64,000 nucleotides of DNA from Arthrobacter antibioticus (GTDB lineage: Bacteria; Actinomycetota; Actinomycetes; Actinomycetales; Micrococcaceae), in the NCBI RefSeq assembly GCF_030063205.1, contig NZ_JASISQ010000002.1, positions 62,001 to 126,000 of the forward strand. The letters are read 5' to 3'. Every line of letters begins with the position of its first letter. The stretch's first letter is position 1. This document shows, piece by piece, positions 17,902 to 26,105 of this stretch. The notes under the pieces are model-generated. The model worked only from the letters and a program-made list of their open reading frames with translations, did no database searches and was not told the origin of the DNA. The translations under genes and the position numbers were made by a program.

Positions 17902-19026
17902 TTATTCACAGCCCACGCCGTCGCCGTCGCGATCGAACTTAGCCTGAAAACCCGGCTGGCCAATATGGATTGGCGCCGCTCCGGCTGCTCTGACCGCTGA
18001 ACAGTTCTGGTAGTAAGGTTCTGGCGCCGAGACAGGAGGGGCCGGAGCGGGGACCGGGGGCGCTGCTGGCGGAGCCACCTGAACGGGGGCTTCAATAGGA
18101 GCCACAATAGCTGCCTCCACGGGGATCACCGGGACCACCGGAGCTGGCTCGGCGGTCGCGGGCTCAACCGGGGCGGCAGTCTGGTTGGTTGGCGCTGAAA
18201 TATCAGCGCAACCCTCCAGAACCCGCGCCATGGCATCATGCTCAGCCTGAGTCACCCATAAAGTGTAGGTCGCCTTGACCGAGATCTGCCTGGCTACGTA
18301 ATCACATCTAAAACTCTTATTGGGCGGCAACCAAGTGGCCGCGTCACCGGCGCCCTTCTTTTGGTTGCTTGGACCATCAACGGCCAACAGGTTCAAAGGA
18401 TCGTTGGCAAAGGCTGTACGTTGGGCAACCGTGAGCTGCTGGGCACCCTTCTGCCACGCATCATTCAGGGCAACAACATGATCTATCTGAACAGCACTGC
18501 TTGTCGCTGACCCCCGGATGAAATCGATGGTCTTGGCCGTGTATGGATCGGCTAGAACACCCGAGAGGACCAGGCAGTCGCGTGTGCCTGGCTTGAACGT
18601 TTTGGCACTCAAGTCCCTATTCAAGATGTCGTTGCGTGTATCGCAACCATTCCTATCCACATCAGCCCACGCCTGCCCAAATTCACTGCGACTGTAACCG
18701 GTCTTTGGCGCCCGTCCCTTGATCGGCAGGGTTTTGAGCACTTCCAAGGCCTTGGTGGCAAACGGTGGCTGCACGTGTGAGGCCAGATCAGCATCACCTG
18801 CGTCGATGACGCCGTCACTGTCTAGCGGAGTTGCATCATTGGCCGAAGAGGAAGGCTGGGGTGTTTCAATCGCCAAAGCGCTTACCGTTGGAGTGCTCGA
18901 CGCCGGAACCACCTGGGGTGCCGCAGCGCCCCCACATGCTGTTGTTAAGAAAAGGACGGAGGCTAGTGCCGAGCCCACAATGAAATCGGTGGCGCCCAGC
19001 GTGCGGGTAGGACGGGATTTAGACAA
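17902..19026 (-). CDS. Secreted lipoprotein with HNH nuclease (DUF1524-like) and Excalibur domain
   Basis: The N-terminus carries a lipoprotein signal peptide with lipid-attachment Cys31 (FLTTAC). A DUF1524/HNH-type nuclease region follows, with DHVVALNDAWQKGA and FANDPLNLLAV and the later NQKKG motif. A Pro/Ala/Val-rich linker of about 80 residues leads to a C-terminal Excalibur calcium-binding motif (DRDGDGVGCE) spanning the last 35 residues. This layout is common for extracellular nucleases of Gram-positives, presumably for nutrient DNA use or competition. Membrane anchorage through the lipid and calcium dependence are inferred. Confidence 0.88.
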   Translation of the reverse strand: MSKSRPTRTLGATDFIVGSALASVLFLTTACGGAAAPQVVPASSTPTVSALAIETPQPSSSANDATPLDSDGVIDAGDADLASHVQPPFATKALEVLKTLPIKGRAPKTGYSRSEFGQAWADVDRNGCDTRNDILNRDLSAKTFKPGTRDCLVLSGVLADPYTAKTIDFIRGSATSSAVQIDHVVALNDAWQKGAQQLTVAQRTAFANDPLNLLAVDGPSNQKKGAGDAATWLPPNKSFRCDYVARQISVKATYTLWVTQAEHDAMARVLEGCADISAPTNQTAAPVEPATAEPAPVVPVIPVEAAIVAPIEAPVQVAPPAAPPVPAPAPPVSAPEPYYQNCSAVRAAGAAPIHIGQPGFQAKFDRDGDGVGCE

Positions 19027-19251
19027 GACGCAGTGCCCCCAGGCTCAAAGTGATCAGTACGACTTGAGCATACCGGTAGGGGTAAAGAAACTATGACACT
19101 AGCTCTAGGAAGGCCGCTCCTGATGTCCCTGACACTTCGTGGCCCTGGCAGCTCCTGACCCTCACCGCTACCGCGTTACATCCACCACGTACCGCACCTC
19201 CGTACCCCGCCCTCACCCCCGCGCTTTGCGCCCACCCCGCACATCCACCCC

Positions 19252-19306
19252 GCTGAGATTGGAGATAAACACCAACCGGAGGTTGGTGTTTATCTCCAAT
19301 CTCAGC
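19252..19306 (-). terminator. Perfect 26-bp-stem hairpin closing the Ter unit
   Basis: Bases 19252-19277 and 19281-19306 are exact reverse complements around a 3-base loop. The hairpin lies 27 bases past the stop of the HAD gene and is the natural end of the long minus-strand Ter unit. The sequence around it (19027-19332) holds no gene. A further ATCTCCAACCTC copy follows at about 19323-19334, and 19140-19250 is C-rich without other clear structure. The arm shares GAGRTTGGAGAT with the hairpin at 38095. Confidence 0.8.
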
Positions 19307-19332
19307 GTCGGGGAAGGGGGTTATCTCCAACC

Positions 19333-20154
19333 TCAACGGGGTGGGGAGGGGAGTTCAGCCAGGATGCTGCGCAGGATTTCTTCCCCAGCCATAACGCCGC
19401 GCACGGAGGTGAGACGAAGGTGGGTGGCGGAGTAGCCGGCGTCGTGCAACTCACCGTGGAGGGGACGGTAGGCGAGATCGGCGTGCTCCAACATGCCTTG
19501 ATCCAGCAGAGAATCTCCGGCTGCGATGACAGTGCCGGCACCGGTGCGGCGGGCAACCTCTGCCAGCGCGTCCGTCTTGTTAATAGGCAGCGGTACACAA
19601 TAAAGTTTCCGGCCCTGAACCGAAACGCTCCAGCCAGCGTCGGCGCACAACGCCATCAGTTCTTCCAGGAAGGAATCGGGCATAGCCTCGCGGTCAATGA
19701 TGGCGTAGACAAAGAGGTCTTCGGCGCGGCGCACACGCAGGATCCACGACGCAAAATCGGGTTTGGATAGATAAGCGTCAATTGTTTCTACGGGCGCGCA
19801 GCCAGCCGCCATCCGTGCCGAAAGCTGTTCATGCCAAAGCGCATCAGGGATGCCCCGGTGCAAGAGCACCCCGCCATTGGAGGTAATGGCATAGTTGGGC
19901 ACGGCACCGGGCAACTGCACACGTTCATACTGGGCCTGTGTGCGGGTGGTGACCGGAACAAACGTGGCGGCAGCTTTCACACTGAGCAGGAGTTCCTTGG
20001 CAGCGCAGGTCATGAAGGACAATGGGGCGCCCTCATACACTTCGGCAACAACCAGGGCCGGAGCATCCTTGTCAGCCCCCGTTAGCCACAGCGCATTTTT
20101 GGAGTAGATGAGAGTTCTGTCGAGGTCGCAGGCCACCAGCGTTGAGGTGCTCAT
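19333..20154 (-). CDS. HAD-family hydrolase of the Ter biosynthetic module
   Basis: Haloacid dehalogenase superfamily phosphatase, 273 residues. The nucleophile motif is CDLDRTLIYS (Asp10, Asp12 region), and the C-terminal acidic motif is AAGDSLLDQGML. In published comparative work on Ter systems, HAD phosphatases accompany PRTase, StiP and CitE-like enzymes and are predicted to make a nucleoside-like compound. Its ATG overlaps the stop of the StiP gene by 4 bases (ATGA), so it is translationally coupled. The substrate is unknown. Confidence 0.87.
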   Translation of the reverse strand: MSTSTLVACDLDRTLIYSKNALWLTGADKDAPALVVAEVYEGAPLSFMTCAAKELLLSVKAAATFVPVTTRTQAQYERVQLPGAVPNYAITSNGGVLLHRGIPDALWHEQLSARMAAGCAPVETIDAYLSKPDFASWILRVRRAEDLFVYAIIDREAMPDSFLEELMALCADAGWSVSVQGRKLYCVPLPINKTDALAEVARRTGAGTVIAAGDSLLDQGMLEHADLAYRPLHGELHDAGYSATHLRLTSVRGVMAGEEILRSILAELPSPPR

Positions 20155-21320
20155 GCGTTATGCACTGCCTTGCCATCCGCGCCCACAGCGCTTTTATCGA
20201 ACTGCGGATGGATCAAACCAACGCAACTATAGGGCAGATCCGGCACTTCCTCCACCGGGGTGCCGCGTTGGGCGGCCAGGAGCAGAACGTGGGCAATATC
20301 GCCCTTGGCGCCCGGATTGACCAGCACCCGCCATGGCACCCGGCGCAGCAGCACCCGCGTGGTTTCGCCAACGCCGGGCTTGACGAGATTGACGTTATTG
20401 ATTCCGTACTTTGTGCTGATTTGCTCCACGGCATCCCAGCCAATCCAGCTCGGCGCCGGGTCAGCAGCGCGGTGGGACGCGAGCTGGCGCTCGACCTCCG
20501 GCCCCACCCGATCAAAGTGGGAACAGATGGCAGTGATGAAGTCATTTGACACATCATTGGGGGCAAGCTCTGAGTAGAACTTTGCCCCGTGAAAGTCCTG
20601 CGGGCCAATGTGTTCCACGTTGAATACGGTGCGCGAGACCAGCCCGGACACCGTGGAGTTCAGACAGGCTGAGGGAATCAGATAGTCCTCCCGGGTGCCA
20701 AACATTGATACGCAATGCCCGGGATCGGCAAGCACGGCCAGATCGTCCGGGAAACGGATACCGGTTTCAGCGGCAAAGTCATCGAGGGCCGCTGTTAGCT
20801 CGCGTGAAATGGCGCCCTTTCCCGTCCAGCCGTCCACAAAAAGGATCCGTTCCGGATCAAAATGTGCTGCCAGGTAATGCAAGGCAGTCTTATCCAGACC
20901 AACTCCGCGAACAATGCTCATGGTGAAATGCGCCAGGTCCACACCGTGAGTTTGCAAAGCCCAGCGGCGCATCAAAATGCCGATCGGGGTGCCTGCGCGC
21001 GCCAAGGAGACCAGAACCGGCTGGTTGTTCCGGGCCGCCAGAGCCAGCTCGCTCACAACACCAACCGCCGTGGCAATCCGCTCACCCGAGCGTTCAACTG
21101 CTTGCTGATACAGCCCCTGATATTCCGCACTGGGCGAGTATTCCACCGGCAGCGATTCGGCGTAATTTGCCGCCCCGGACTGAATGGCGCGCTCGCGCTC
21201 AGCTGTGGGGGCCTCCAAAGCCAAGTGGCTTAAATCCTTGAGCAGCCAGGAGACGTCCTGCGCCGCATAGGAGCCAAAGTCCGGCCCGGTGAGAGCGGAG
21301 GGAAGGGGAGAAGTGCTCAT
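20151..21320 (-). CDS. StiP/PRTase_1-like protein of the Ter locus
   Basis: 389-residue protein of the family annotated both as StiP (putative cysteine protease) and as PRTase_1 in Ter-associated operons. A PRPP-loop-like motif ILFVDGWTGKGAISREL lies near the middle, preceded by VDLAHFTMSIVRGVG and followed by GHCVSMFGTREDYLIPSACLN. It is coupled by 4-base overlaps to the PRTase-TRSP gene before it and the HAD gene after it. The biochemical activity, whether nucleotide-sugar transfer or proteolysis, is not settled for the family. Confidence 0.82.
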   Translation of the reverse strand: MSTSPLPSALTGPDFGSYAAQDVSWLLKDLSHLALEAPTAERERAIQSGAANYAESLPVEYSPSAEYQGLYQQAVERSGERIATAVGVVSELALAARNNQPVLVSLARAGTPIGILMRRWALQTHGVDLAHFTMSIVRGVGLDKTALHYLAAHFDPERILFVDGWTGKGAISRELTAALDDFAAETGIRFPDDLAVLADPGHCVSMFGTREDYLIPSACLNSTVSGLVSRTVFNVEHIGPQDFHGAKFYSELAPNDVSNDFITAICSHFDRVGPEVERQLASHRAADPAPSWIGWDAVEQISTKYGINNVNLVKPGVGETTRVLLRRVPWRVLVNPGAKGDIAHVLLLAAQRGTPVEEVPDLPYSCVGLIHPQFDKSAVGADGKAVHNA

Positions 21321-22870
21321 GGCGTGACCTCTGTATCAATGCTGCTGGGAATGCTGCTGTGAATGTTGGCGGGTTGGTTGCCGCGCACAGGGGTATCGAC
21401 CGGCAGCAAAACGAGAACGACGTCATCGGCTATCCCCGCCAGGGCAAGTCCCAGCGGCTGGAGTCCGGCACCGGGGCGATCAGGCGTAGTGCTACCCGTC
21501 AGGACATCTTCGCGGCTGGTCCCCGGCTCGGGAAAGACCACAATAGTACCTGGGCGCTGGCCGGTTCCATTGAGGTTGTAAGCAAAACGAATGCCCGGCC
21601 CGTCATGAGTGAGGTCATGGCTGGCAAAGCTGAGGGCGCCGGCAATGGCGTAACCAGACTGATCGAGCGCAACAATAGGGGATCGCGTGGTGGTGGAGAA
21701 CCGCACATCCCCAGCTGGCAGCAAACTCGCCAACGTATTGGCCACCGCCAGCGGTAGGAACATGTTTTCCTCGCAACCCAGCACCACCAGCGGTCCTTGA
21801 CACTTATGCGTGCCCACCAGGTTGGACAGCGCCTTGGCAATGACGTCAATGTCAGCAGCATTGGGTGGGCTGATGTTGCCAAAACGGTCGCTGCGCACGG
21901 GCGTAAGGTCTTCCGAGGAAAGTTCAAGCACAGACAGGCGCCCCGCAGGTTTGGGATTAGCGGCAGGCACCGGGCTAACGGAAGCAGGGGGTTGCAACCG
22001 TTGAATGAGCTCGGCGGCTCTAGGAAGAATATCCGGCGCTAACTCAACCCGGGCCTTCCCCAGCGCCGTCACTGCAATCTTGCAATCCAGTTCCGTCGCC
22101 AGAGCATCAAAACGCGCACGATCACTGCTGCTGCGAAGGTCAATCAATGCCGCAATAACGTACACCGCGTGCGGCACCAAGGCGTGCAGCTCACGAATGG
22201 TGTTAATGACAGTTGAGCCCGTGCTGAGTTCATCGTCCACCAAAATAACCGGCCCATTGCCATCCAACCAATGCGGATCGGTAGGAACCAAAGCATGCGA
22301 GGTGGCGTGCGAGTGCCCTTCCTCAAAACCCGCCACAGGAACAACTGACGGCGTGGCGTGGCGGGTGGAATGAAGATAGTAGGCACCCAATGAGTTTGCC
22401 ACCAGGCGCCCTAGCCCGGTGGCGGTTTCGGCATACCCAAGAACGACGGCGTCGGTCACCACTGTACGCAGCCCGGCCACCGTCTCCGCGAAGGCTGCGA
22501 TAGCCGAGTGCCGCTTCCCTGGTGAACCCTGTAGGACAGCGCTCAACTGCGCAGCCGCGGTGGTGAGAGAGGACTCTCCGGTGGCCGGAAGCGTCCGGGG
22601 GTGGCCGCCGTCGTCCGGCATGAGCGCTAATTCACTGGCCACGAAGGCACCCAGCAGTTCACCGGCAGCCATCACTAAAGCGGGCTCGGTGGGCACGTGT
22701 TTCGCCAAAACGGCGGAGACCAACAGATGGGCGCGCTTGGGATTGCGGCGGAGGGCCAAACCAACCAAATCTTGCACTGCCACGGCACTCTGAGGGTCAC
22801 TGTGGATGGCCACATCGAGCTGATCTGCAACGAAATCGCCGGACCAGGGACGCTGTTGGGAGATGCTCAT
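21317..22870 (-). CDS. Phosphoribosyltransferase with TRSP domain (PRTase_2-TRSP)
   Basis: Cytosolic two-domain enzyme of about 517 residues. The N-terminal half is a type I PRTase with the PRPP loop ILVDDELSTGSTVINTI. The C-terminal half is the TRSP domain, named after a motif that is visible as TTTRSPIVALDQ. It is predicted to build a nucleoside-like product together with the lyase, StiP and HAD enzymes. The ATG at 22870 overlaps the lyase stop (ATGA). Longer starts would lie inside the lyase gene. The C-terminus ends in a less ordered Pro/Ser-rich tail. Confidence 0.85.
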   Translation of the reverse strand: MSISQQRPWSGDFVADQLDVAIHSDPQSAVAVQDLVGLALRRNPKRAHLLVSAVLAKHVPTEPALVMAAGELLGAFVASELALMPDDGGHPRTLPATGESSLTTAAAQLSAVLQGSPGKRHSAIAAFAETVAGLRTVVTDAVVLGYAETATGLGRLVANSLGAYYLHSTRHATPSVVPVAGFEEGHSHATSHALVPTDPHWLDGNGPVILVDDELSTGSTVINTIRELHALVPHAVYVIAALIDLRSSSDRARFDALATELDCKIAVTALGKARVELAPDILPRAAELIQRLQPPASVSPVPAANPKPAGRLSVLELSSEDLTPVRSDRFGNISPPNAADIDVIAKALSNLVGTHKCQGPLVVLGCEENMFLPLAVANTLASLLPAGDVRFSTTTRSPIVALDQSGYAIAGALSFASHDLTHDGPGIRFAYNLNGTGQRPGTIVVFPEPGTSREDVLTGSTTPDRPGAGLQPLGLALAGIADDVVLVLLPVDTPVRGNQPANIHSSIPSSIDTEVTP

Positions 22871-24060
22871 GCCATGCTCGCTTCCAGAAGATCTACGAAC
22901 GTGACGTTGGGTGCGGAGACACCGAAGGCATCCGCACGCAGCAAAGTCCGTTGCGCCCAAGCCTGATGCGGTTTCATTTCATTCATTTTGTTGCCGTACG
23001 GGGAGGCCGCGGCACCACCGTTCACATTGTCGGCAATGGCCAGCGCATCGAGGTATTCCTCATGGCTGACAACGCTCAGGGCATGCACCAACGCCACGTG
23101 GGTGGGGTGAATGACGGTTTTTCCCAGCAAACCGTTGGCCAAATCCAGCTCAATCTCGCGGATAAGGGTGTCCAAGTTAGCGGTCATGATGCGTTGGCGC
23201 AGTTCCTGCTCCTCTGGCCGGGCGAAGGGTGTGGTCCGCAATTGAGGACGCAGCACCCGCTCGGTATTGGAGTAGTGCTCCCAGACAGGTCCGGAGATAA
23301 CAAAGCCACCGTCAGGCCTGCCCAGCACATTGACAATGTCCCCAATGACCCCCGCTACGACATTGACGTCGTAAATGGTGAGGTCACGGGAGCGGCGCAA
23401 ACCAAAGGCGCTTGACATGTCAGTGGCACCGATCCGGACGGACAAGATGTCCCTGCGGTTGGCGGCCAGTAGCGTGTAAATGTTTGTTAGTGCCGCAGCA
23501 CGGCTTTCCAGATGGATGACGGCCGAAGATTCCAGGATGGGCATAATGCGTAATCTGTGCCGCGGAGCACCTGCCCCTGGTGAGTCCCCGTCAAGACCCA
23601 ACTCAGCCTGAATGATGTGCAGGGCATCCAGGAATGCGGCGGCGACCCCAGATTCGTTATCAAACTTCGGGATCACAAAACCCGTCAACACTTCTGTTGC
23701 AGCACCTGCCCGGCGCGCCACTGAGAGCATTTGCTCCGGTGTTCTGACCCGAACAAAAAGTAACGGCAGGCTTTCGTCGCGGGAGGCCAGGGTGGAAAGA
23801 GCCGAGATGACTCCTTCTTCGGCGCTAAGAACATCACCGTCAGGAATTGAATCCTCCAGGCACAGCACCATGGAAACACAGCCAAAGTCGCGCTGTCGCA
23901 GCACATCCTTGACCAGATTCGGTCGATTTGCCGGCGTGTACAACGTCCCGCCCAACCCCACTGCAAGAAGCTCGGGGGCACTGTGCGCCGTCAGCTCAAC
24001 GGGTAGGCGATAAAAAAGAGCGCCGGTTTGAGCGGGGCTCAAGGAACGAAAATGTCGCAT
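22867..24060 (-). CDS. C-C bond lyase (HpcH/HpaI-CitE-like) of the Ter module
   Basis: TIM-barrel aldolase/citrate-lyase-beta-like protein, 397 residues. Motifs are YTPANRPNLV near the start, MVLCLEDSIPDGD (a metal-binding acidic loop), RIMPILESSAVIHLESR, GATDMSSAFGLRRS and GKTVIHPTHVALVH near the end. In Ter operons this family (C-C_Bond_Lyase) is thought to supply or cleave a carbon unit of the final metabolite. It starts the tightly coupled four-gene biosynthetic block. A 103-base gap with a 13-bp tandem repeat separates it from the TerD-like gene before it. Confidence 0.85.
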   Translation of the reverse strand: MRHFRSLSPAQTGALFYRLPVELTAHSAPELLAVGLGGTLYTPANRPNLVKDVLRQRDFGCVSMVLCLEDSIPDGDVLSAEEGVISALSTLASRDESLPLLFVRVRTPEQMLSVARRAGAATEVLTGFVIPKFDNESGVAAAFLDALHIIQAELGLDGDSPGAGAPRHRLRIMPILESSAVIHLESRAAALTNIYTLLAANRRDILSVRIGATDMSSAFGLRRSRDLTIYDVNVVAGVIGDIVNVLGRPDGGFVISGPVWEHYSNTERVLRPQLRTTPFARPEEQELRQRIMTANLDTLIREIELDLANGLLGKTVIHPTHVALVHALSVVSHEEYLDALAIADNVNGGAAASPYGNKMNEMKPHQAWAQRTLLRADAFGVSAPNVTFVDLLEASMA

Positions 24061-24107
24061 GGGTCCTTTCGAACTGCTGGCTGAGGCACTACTTTCCGAC
24101 TGTTTTT

Positions 24108-24146
24108 CCCGCTGTGCTGTCCCGCTGTGCTGTCCCGCTGTGCTGT
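24108..24146. repeat. Three copies of a 13-bp tandem repeat
   Basis: CCCGCTGTGCTGT is repeated three times exactly (24108-24120, 24121-24133, 24134-24146), with a partial fourth copy CTCGCTG. It sits in the 103-base gap between two Ter genes, just upstream of the biosynthetic block. Copy number may vary between strains and alter the leader of the lyase mRNA. Confidence 0.85.
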
Positions 24147-24163
24147 CTCGCTGGGAGGGACGT

Positions 24164-24964
24164 TTAACGCCCGTAGGCAGAGGCTGGTGCTTTGTGGGTC
24201 ATAGAGAAATCGAATTCCTGCCAAATCGTGTTGTCAGGCCAGTCGTGCGGAACGGGCTCCGCCCGTAGCTCCAGCACATTGCCAATTCTATGCACCAGCA
24301 GAACAATCTGGGTACCGTCAGCGGCGGGAGGCAGTGCCACGGTTTGTCCCGTCAGTAGCCTGACGCCCATTGCGGCGCTGCTGCGATTGATGAAGATCGC
24401 ACGTCGAAGCTCACGTACATGACGCAGGGTGATTAGGACATCTCTGCCTTGGTAGGCCACTAGTTCTCGGTTACCAGATGTCATAACGGGAGAGCCGGCT
24501 TTGTGTCCGTCAACTGTTTGTCCACCCGTCACATGGCGCACACTTTCCCACGCGACGGCTGTGCTGCCACCGATCACCATGGTGCCAACCGCGGATTCAA
24601 GGGCGGATAGCCGGAGTACCCGCTCATCGAGATTGAGCTCAAATACCTCCGCTATTCCAGGAGCCTTGAAAAGCAACTGGACCTCGTGGTCTTCCCGGCC
24701 AGCTTTCTCCCGTTGAGCCTCCAGCTTTTGCATGCGTGCGGTAGTAGACGACGACGGGGCGTTGGCCCGCAGATTCAAACCTGCCGAACGCTGGGCTGGC
24801 ACAGAGGGCGTCCGAGCGGGTGAGCTTGGTGCTAAGGACAACGACGCAGCTGGACTTGAGGCAGCACTTTGAGCAGTGGCTGGCGTGTCCGCTTGACCCC
24901 GGCCAGGTTTGATCCGGCGGCGCAGAAAGGGTAGATCAGTACGTGGATTCGAGGAAACATTCAT
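24164..24964 (-). CDS. TerD/TerA-like protein with disordered N-terminus
   Basis: 266-residue protein in the Ter operon. Residues 1-75 are rich in Ser, Ala, Pro and Arg and are probably disordered. After a short charged helix (RMQKLEAQREKAGRED) comes a beta-rich domain (VFELNLDERVLRLSALE... GTQIVLLVHRIGNVLELRAEPVP). The family cannot be named firmly. The position, size and beta-rich fold suggest a TerA- or TerF-type relative, but the Ca-binding acidic loop of TerD is absent. It lies 9 bases after the preceding TerD-family gene. Confidence 0.65.
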   Translation of the reverse strand: MNVSSNPRTDLPFLRRRIKPGRGQADTPATAQSAASSPAASLSLAPSSPARTPSVPAQRSAGLNLRANAPSSSTTARMQKLEAQREKAGREDHEVQLLFKAPGIAEVFELNLDERVLRLSALESAVGTMVIGGSTAVAWESVRHVTGGQTVDGHKAGSPVMTSGNRELVAYQGRDVLITLRHVRELRRAIFINRSSAAMGVRLLTGQTVALPPAADGTQIVLLVHRIGNVLELRAEPVPHDWPDNTIWQEFDFSMTHKAPASAYGR

Positions 24965-24973
24965 GGGATGGCT

Positions 24974-25525
24974 CTACAGCCTGATTCCGTAGTCCTTGGC
25001 CACTCCAGCCAACCCTGTGCTGTAGCCCTGACCCAGTGCCCGAAACTTCCAGTCGGAGCGGTGCCTGTACAGCTCACCAAAGATCATGGCCGTGACAGTC
25101 TCAAGCTTCACGGCCGAAAGATCGAAGCGCACCAACTCACGGTTATCCGCTGTTGCAACCCGGATATGGGCGCTGCGTACAGCCGCAAAAGTGCCTTGCC
25201 CACGAAATTCAGGATCCACGTAGACCAAGAAAATGATCTTGGTAATGTCCTCAGGTACCTGGCTTAGCGCAACATCAATTTGTTCTTGATCCCCATCACC
25301 GATGAACGTGACTGAGGAATCGGCGCTGACCAGCTGGTTAAAAAACACCAAGTGCTCGTTGGAAACGGCCCTGCCATCCGCACCACACATGAGGGCGAAA
25401 GGAACCAACTCAGCTTGGGGTCCGTTACTGGGGATGGTGTCCCAGCCCATGCCCACTAAGACGTGGTCAAGACCGGGATTCTCAGCCGTCAGGGCGGCAT
25501 TCGCCCCCGCCACTAATGCTGCCAA
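24974..25525 (-). CDS. Divergent TerD-family protein
   Basis: TerD-domain protein, 183 residues, recognised from GLDHVLVGMGWDT, HLVFFNQLVS, IIFLVYVD and the end WKFRALGQGYSTGL followed by YGI. The acidic calcium-binding loop found in the three other TerD copies (GDNxTGEGDGDDE) is shortened to GDGDQEQID. The N-terminus also lacks the usual MxxLxKGxxxSL start. It overlaps the preceding unknown gene by 13 bases. It may therefore be a non-calcium-binding partner in a TerD complex. Confidence 0.83.
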   Translation of the reverse strand: MAALVAGANAALTAENPGLDHVLVGMGWDTIPSNGPQAELVPFALMCGADGRAVSNEHLVFFNQLVSADSSVTFIGDGDQEQIDVALSQVPEDITKIIFLVYVDPEFRGQGTFAAVRSAHIRVATADNRELVRFDLSAVKLETVTAMIFGELYRHRSDWKFRALGQGYSTGLAGVAKDYGIRL

Positions 25526-26070
25526 CTTTGGCCCTCCAAACGCAATGGGTCTCTTTCTGAAACTGGTTGGTGAAGTTGCAAGGCAGCGTCCTGCTCGGAG
25601 AATTTATCCGCCAGGAAGCGTCCGTGTGTGGAGAGTTCCTCCACTGCGCCGATGCGAATCTGATTGAGCAGATCCGCAAGGGTTTGTTCAAGGGTTGCCA
25701 GCTGCTCGGCAAACAAAAACGTGGCAGGGGACTCCTCATCGTGATGTGAGGGTGGTAGCCCCAGATACGCCTGCAACGGGGTGGGAACATAACTACAAAT
25801 CATTGCGTTCAGCAACACTCGTTGCTCCGTAGAACAGCCCCGCACACTGATGTCCGCAACTGTGACGCGCATGAGATCCCCTAAATGACGCAACTGGGAC
25901 GTCAATAATGGTGGCAGCTTGCTTCCAGACCTGCGCACGGCAGCGCGCAGAGTATCTACAGCGGCACCCATCTGGGAGATTTCCTCTGCCACTGGATCAA
26001 CTGCGGGGCGGTCAGGAAGCTGCTGTGCGGCACCACCGCCAAACATGCCCCCCACAAAACGGCCAATCAT
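25513..26070 (-). CDS. Unrecognised protein in the Ter operon, 185 residues
   Basis: I do not recognise a family. After a Gly-rich N-terminus (MIGRFVGGMFGGGAAQQ) the sequence is mostly amphipathic helix: VAEEISQMGAAVDTLRAAV, then LLTSQLRHLGDLMRVTV, then FLFAEQLATLEQTLADLLNQI. There are no clear membrane spans. It sits between telA (35 bases after its stop) and a TerD-family gene it overlaps by 13 bases, so it is part of the unit. It could be a scaffold between TelA and TerD proteins. That is inference. Confidence 0.7.
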   Translation of the reverse strand: MIGRFVGGMFGGGAAQQLPDRPAVDPVAEEISQMGAAVDTLRAAVRRSGSKLPPLLTSQLRHLGDLMRVTVADISVRGCSTEQRVLLNAMICSYVPTPLQAYLGLPPSHHDEESPATFLFAEQLATLEQTLADLLNQIRIGAVEELSTHGRFLADKFSEQDAALQLHQPVSERDPLRLEGQSWQH

Positions 26071-26105
26071 TGCATAACCCTTGCTTCGTCGTCGTACGTT
26101 CTAGG

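Noticed and set aside
19027-19251. Small gene in the C-rich gap upstream of the nuclease lipoprotein
   Set aside because: Frames here have odd Pro/Arg-rich composition, run through the hairpin and have no start signal.
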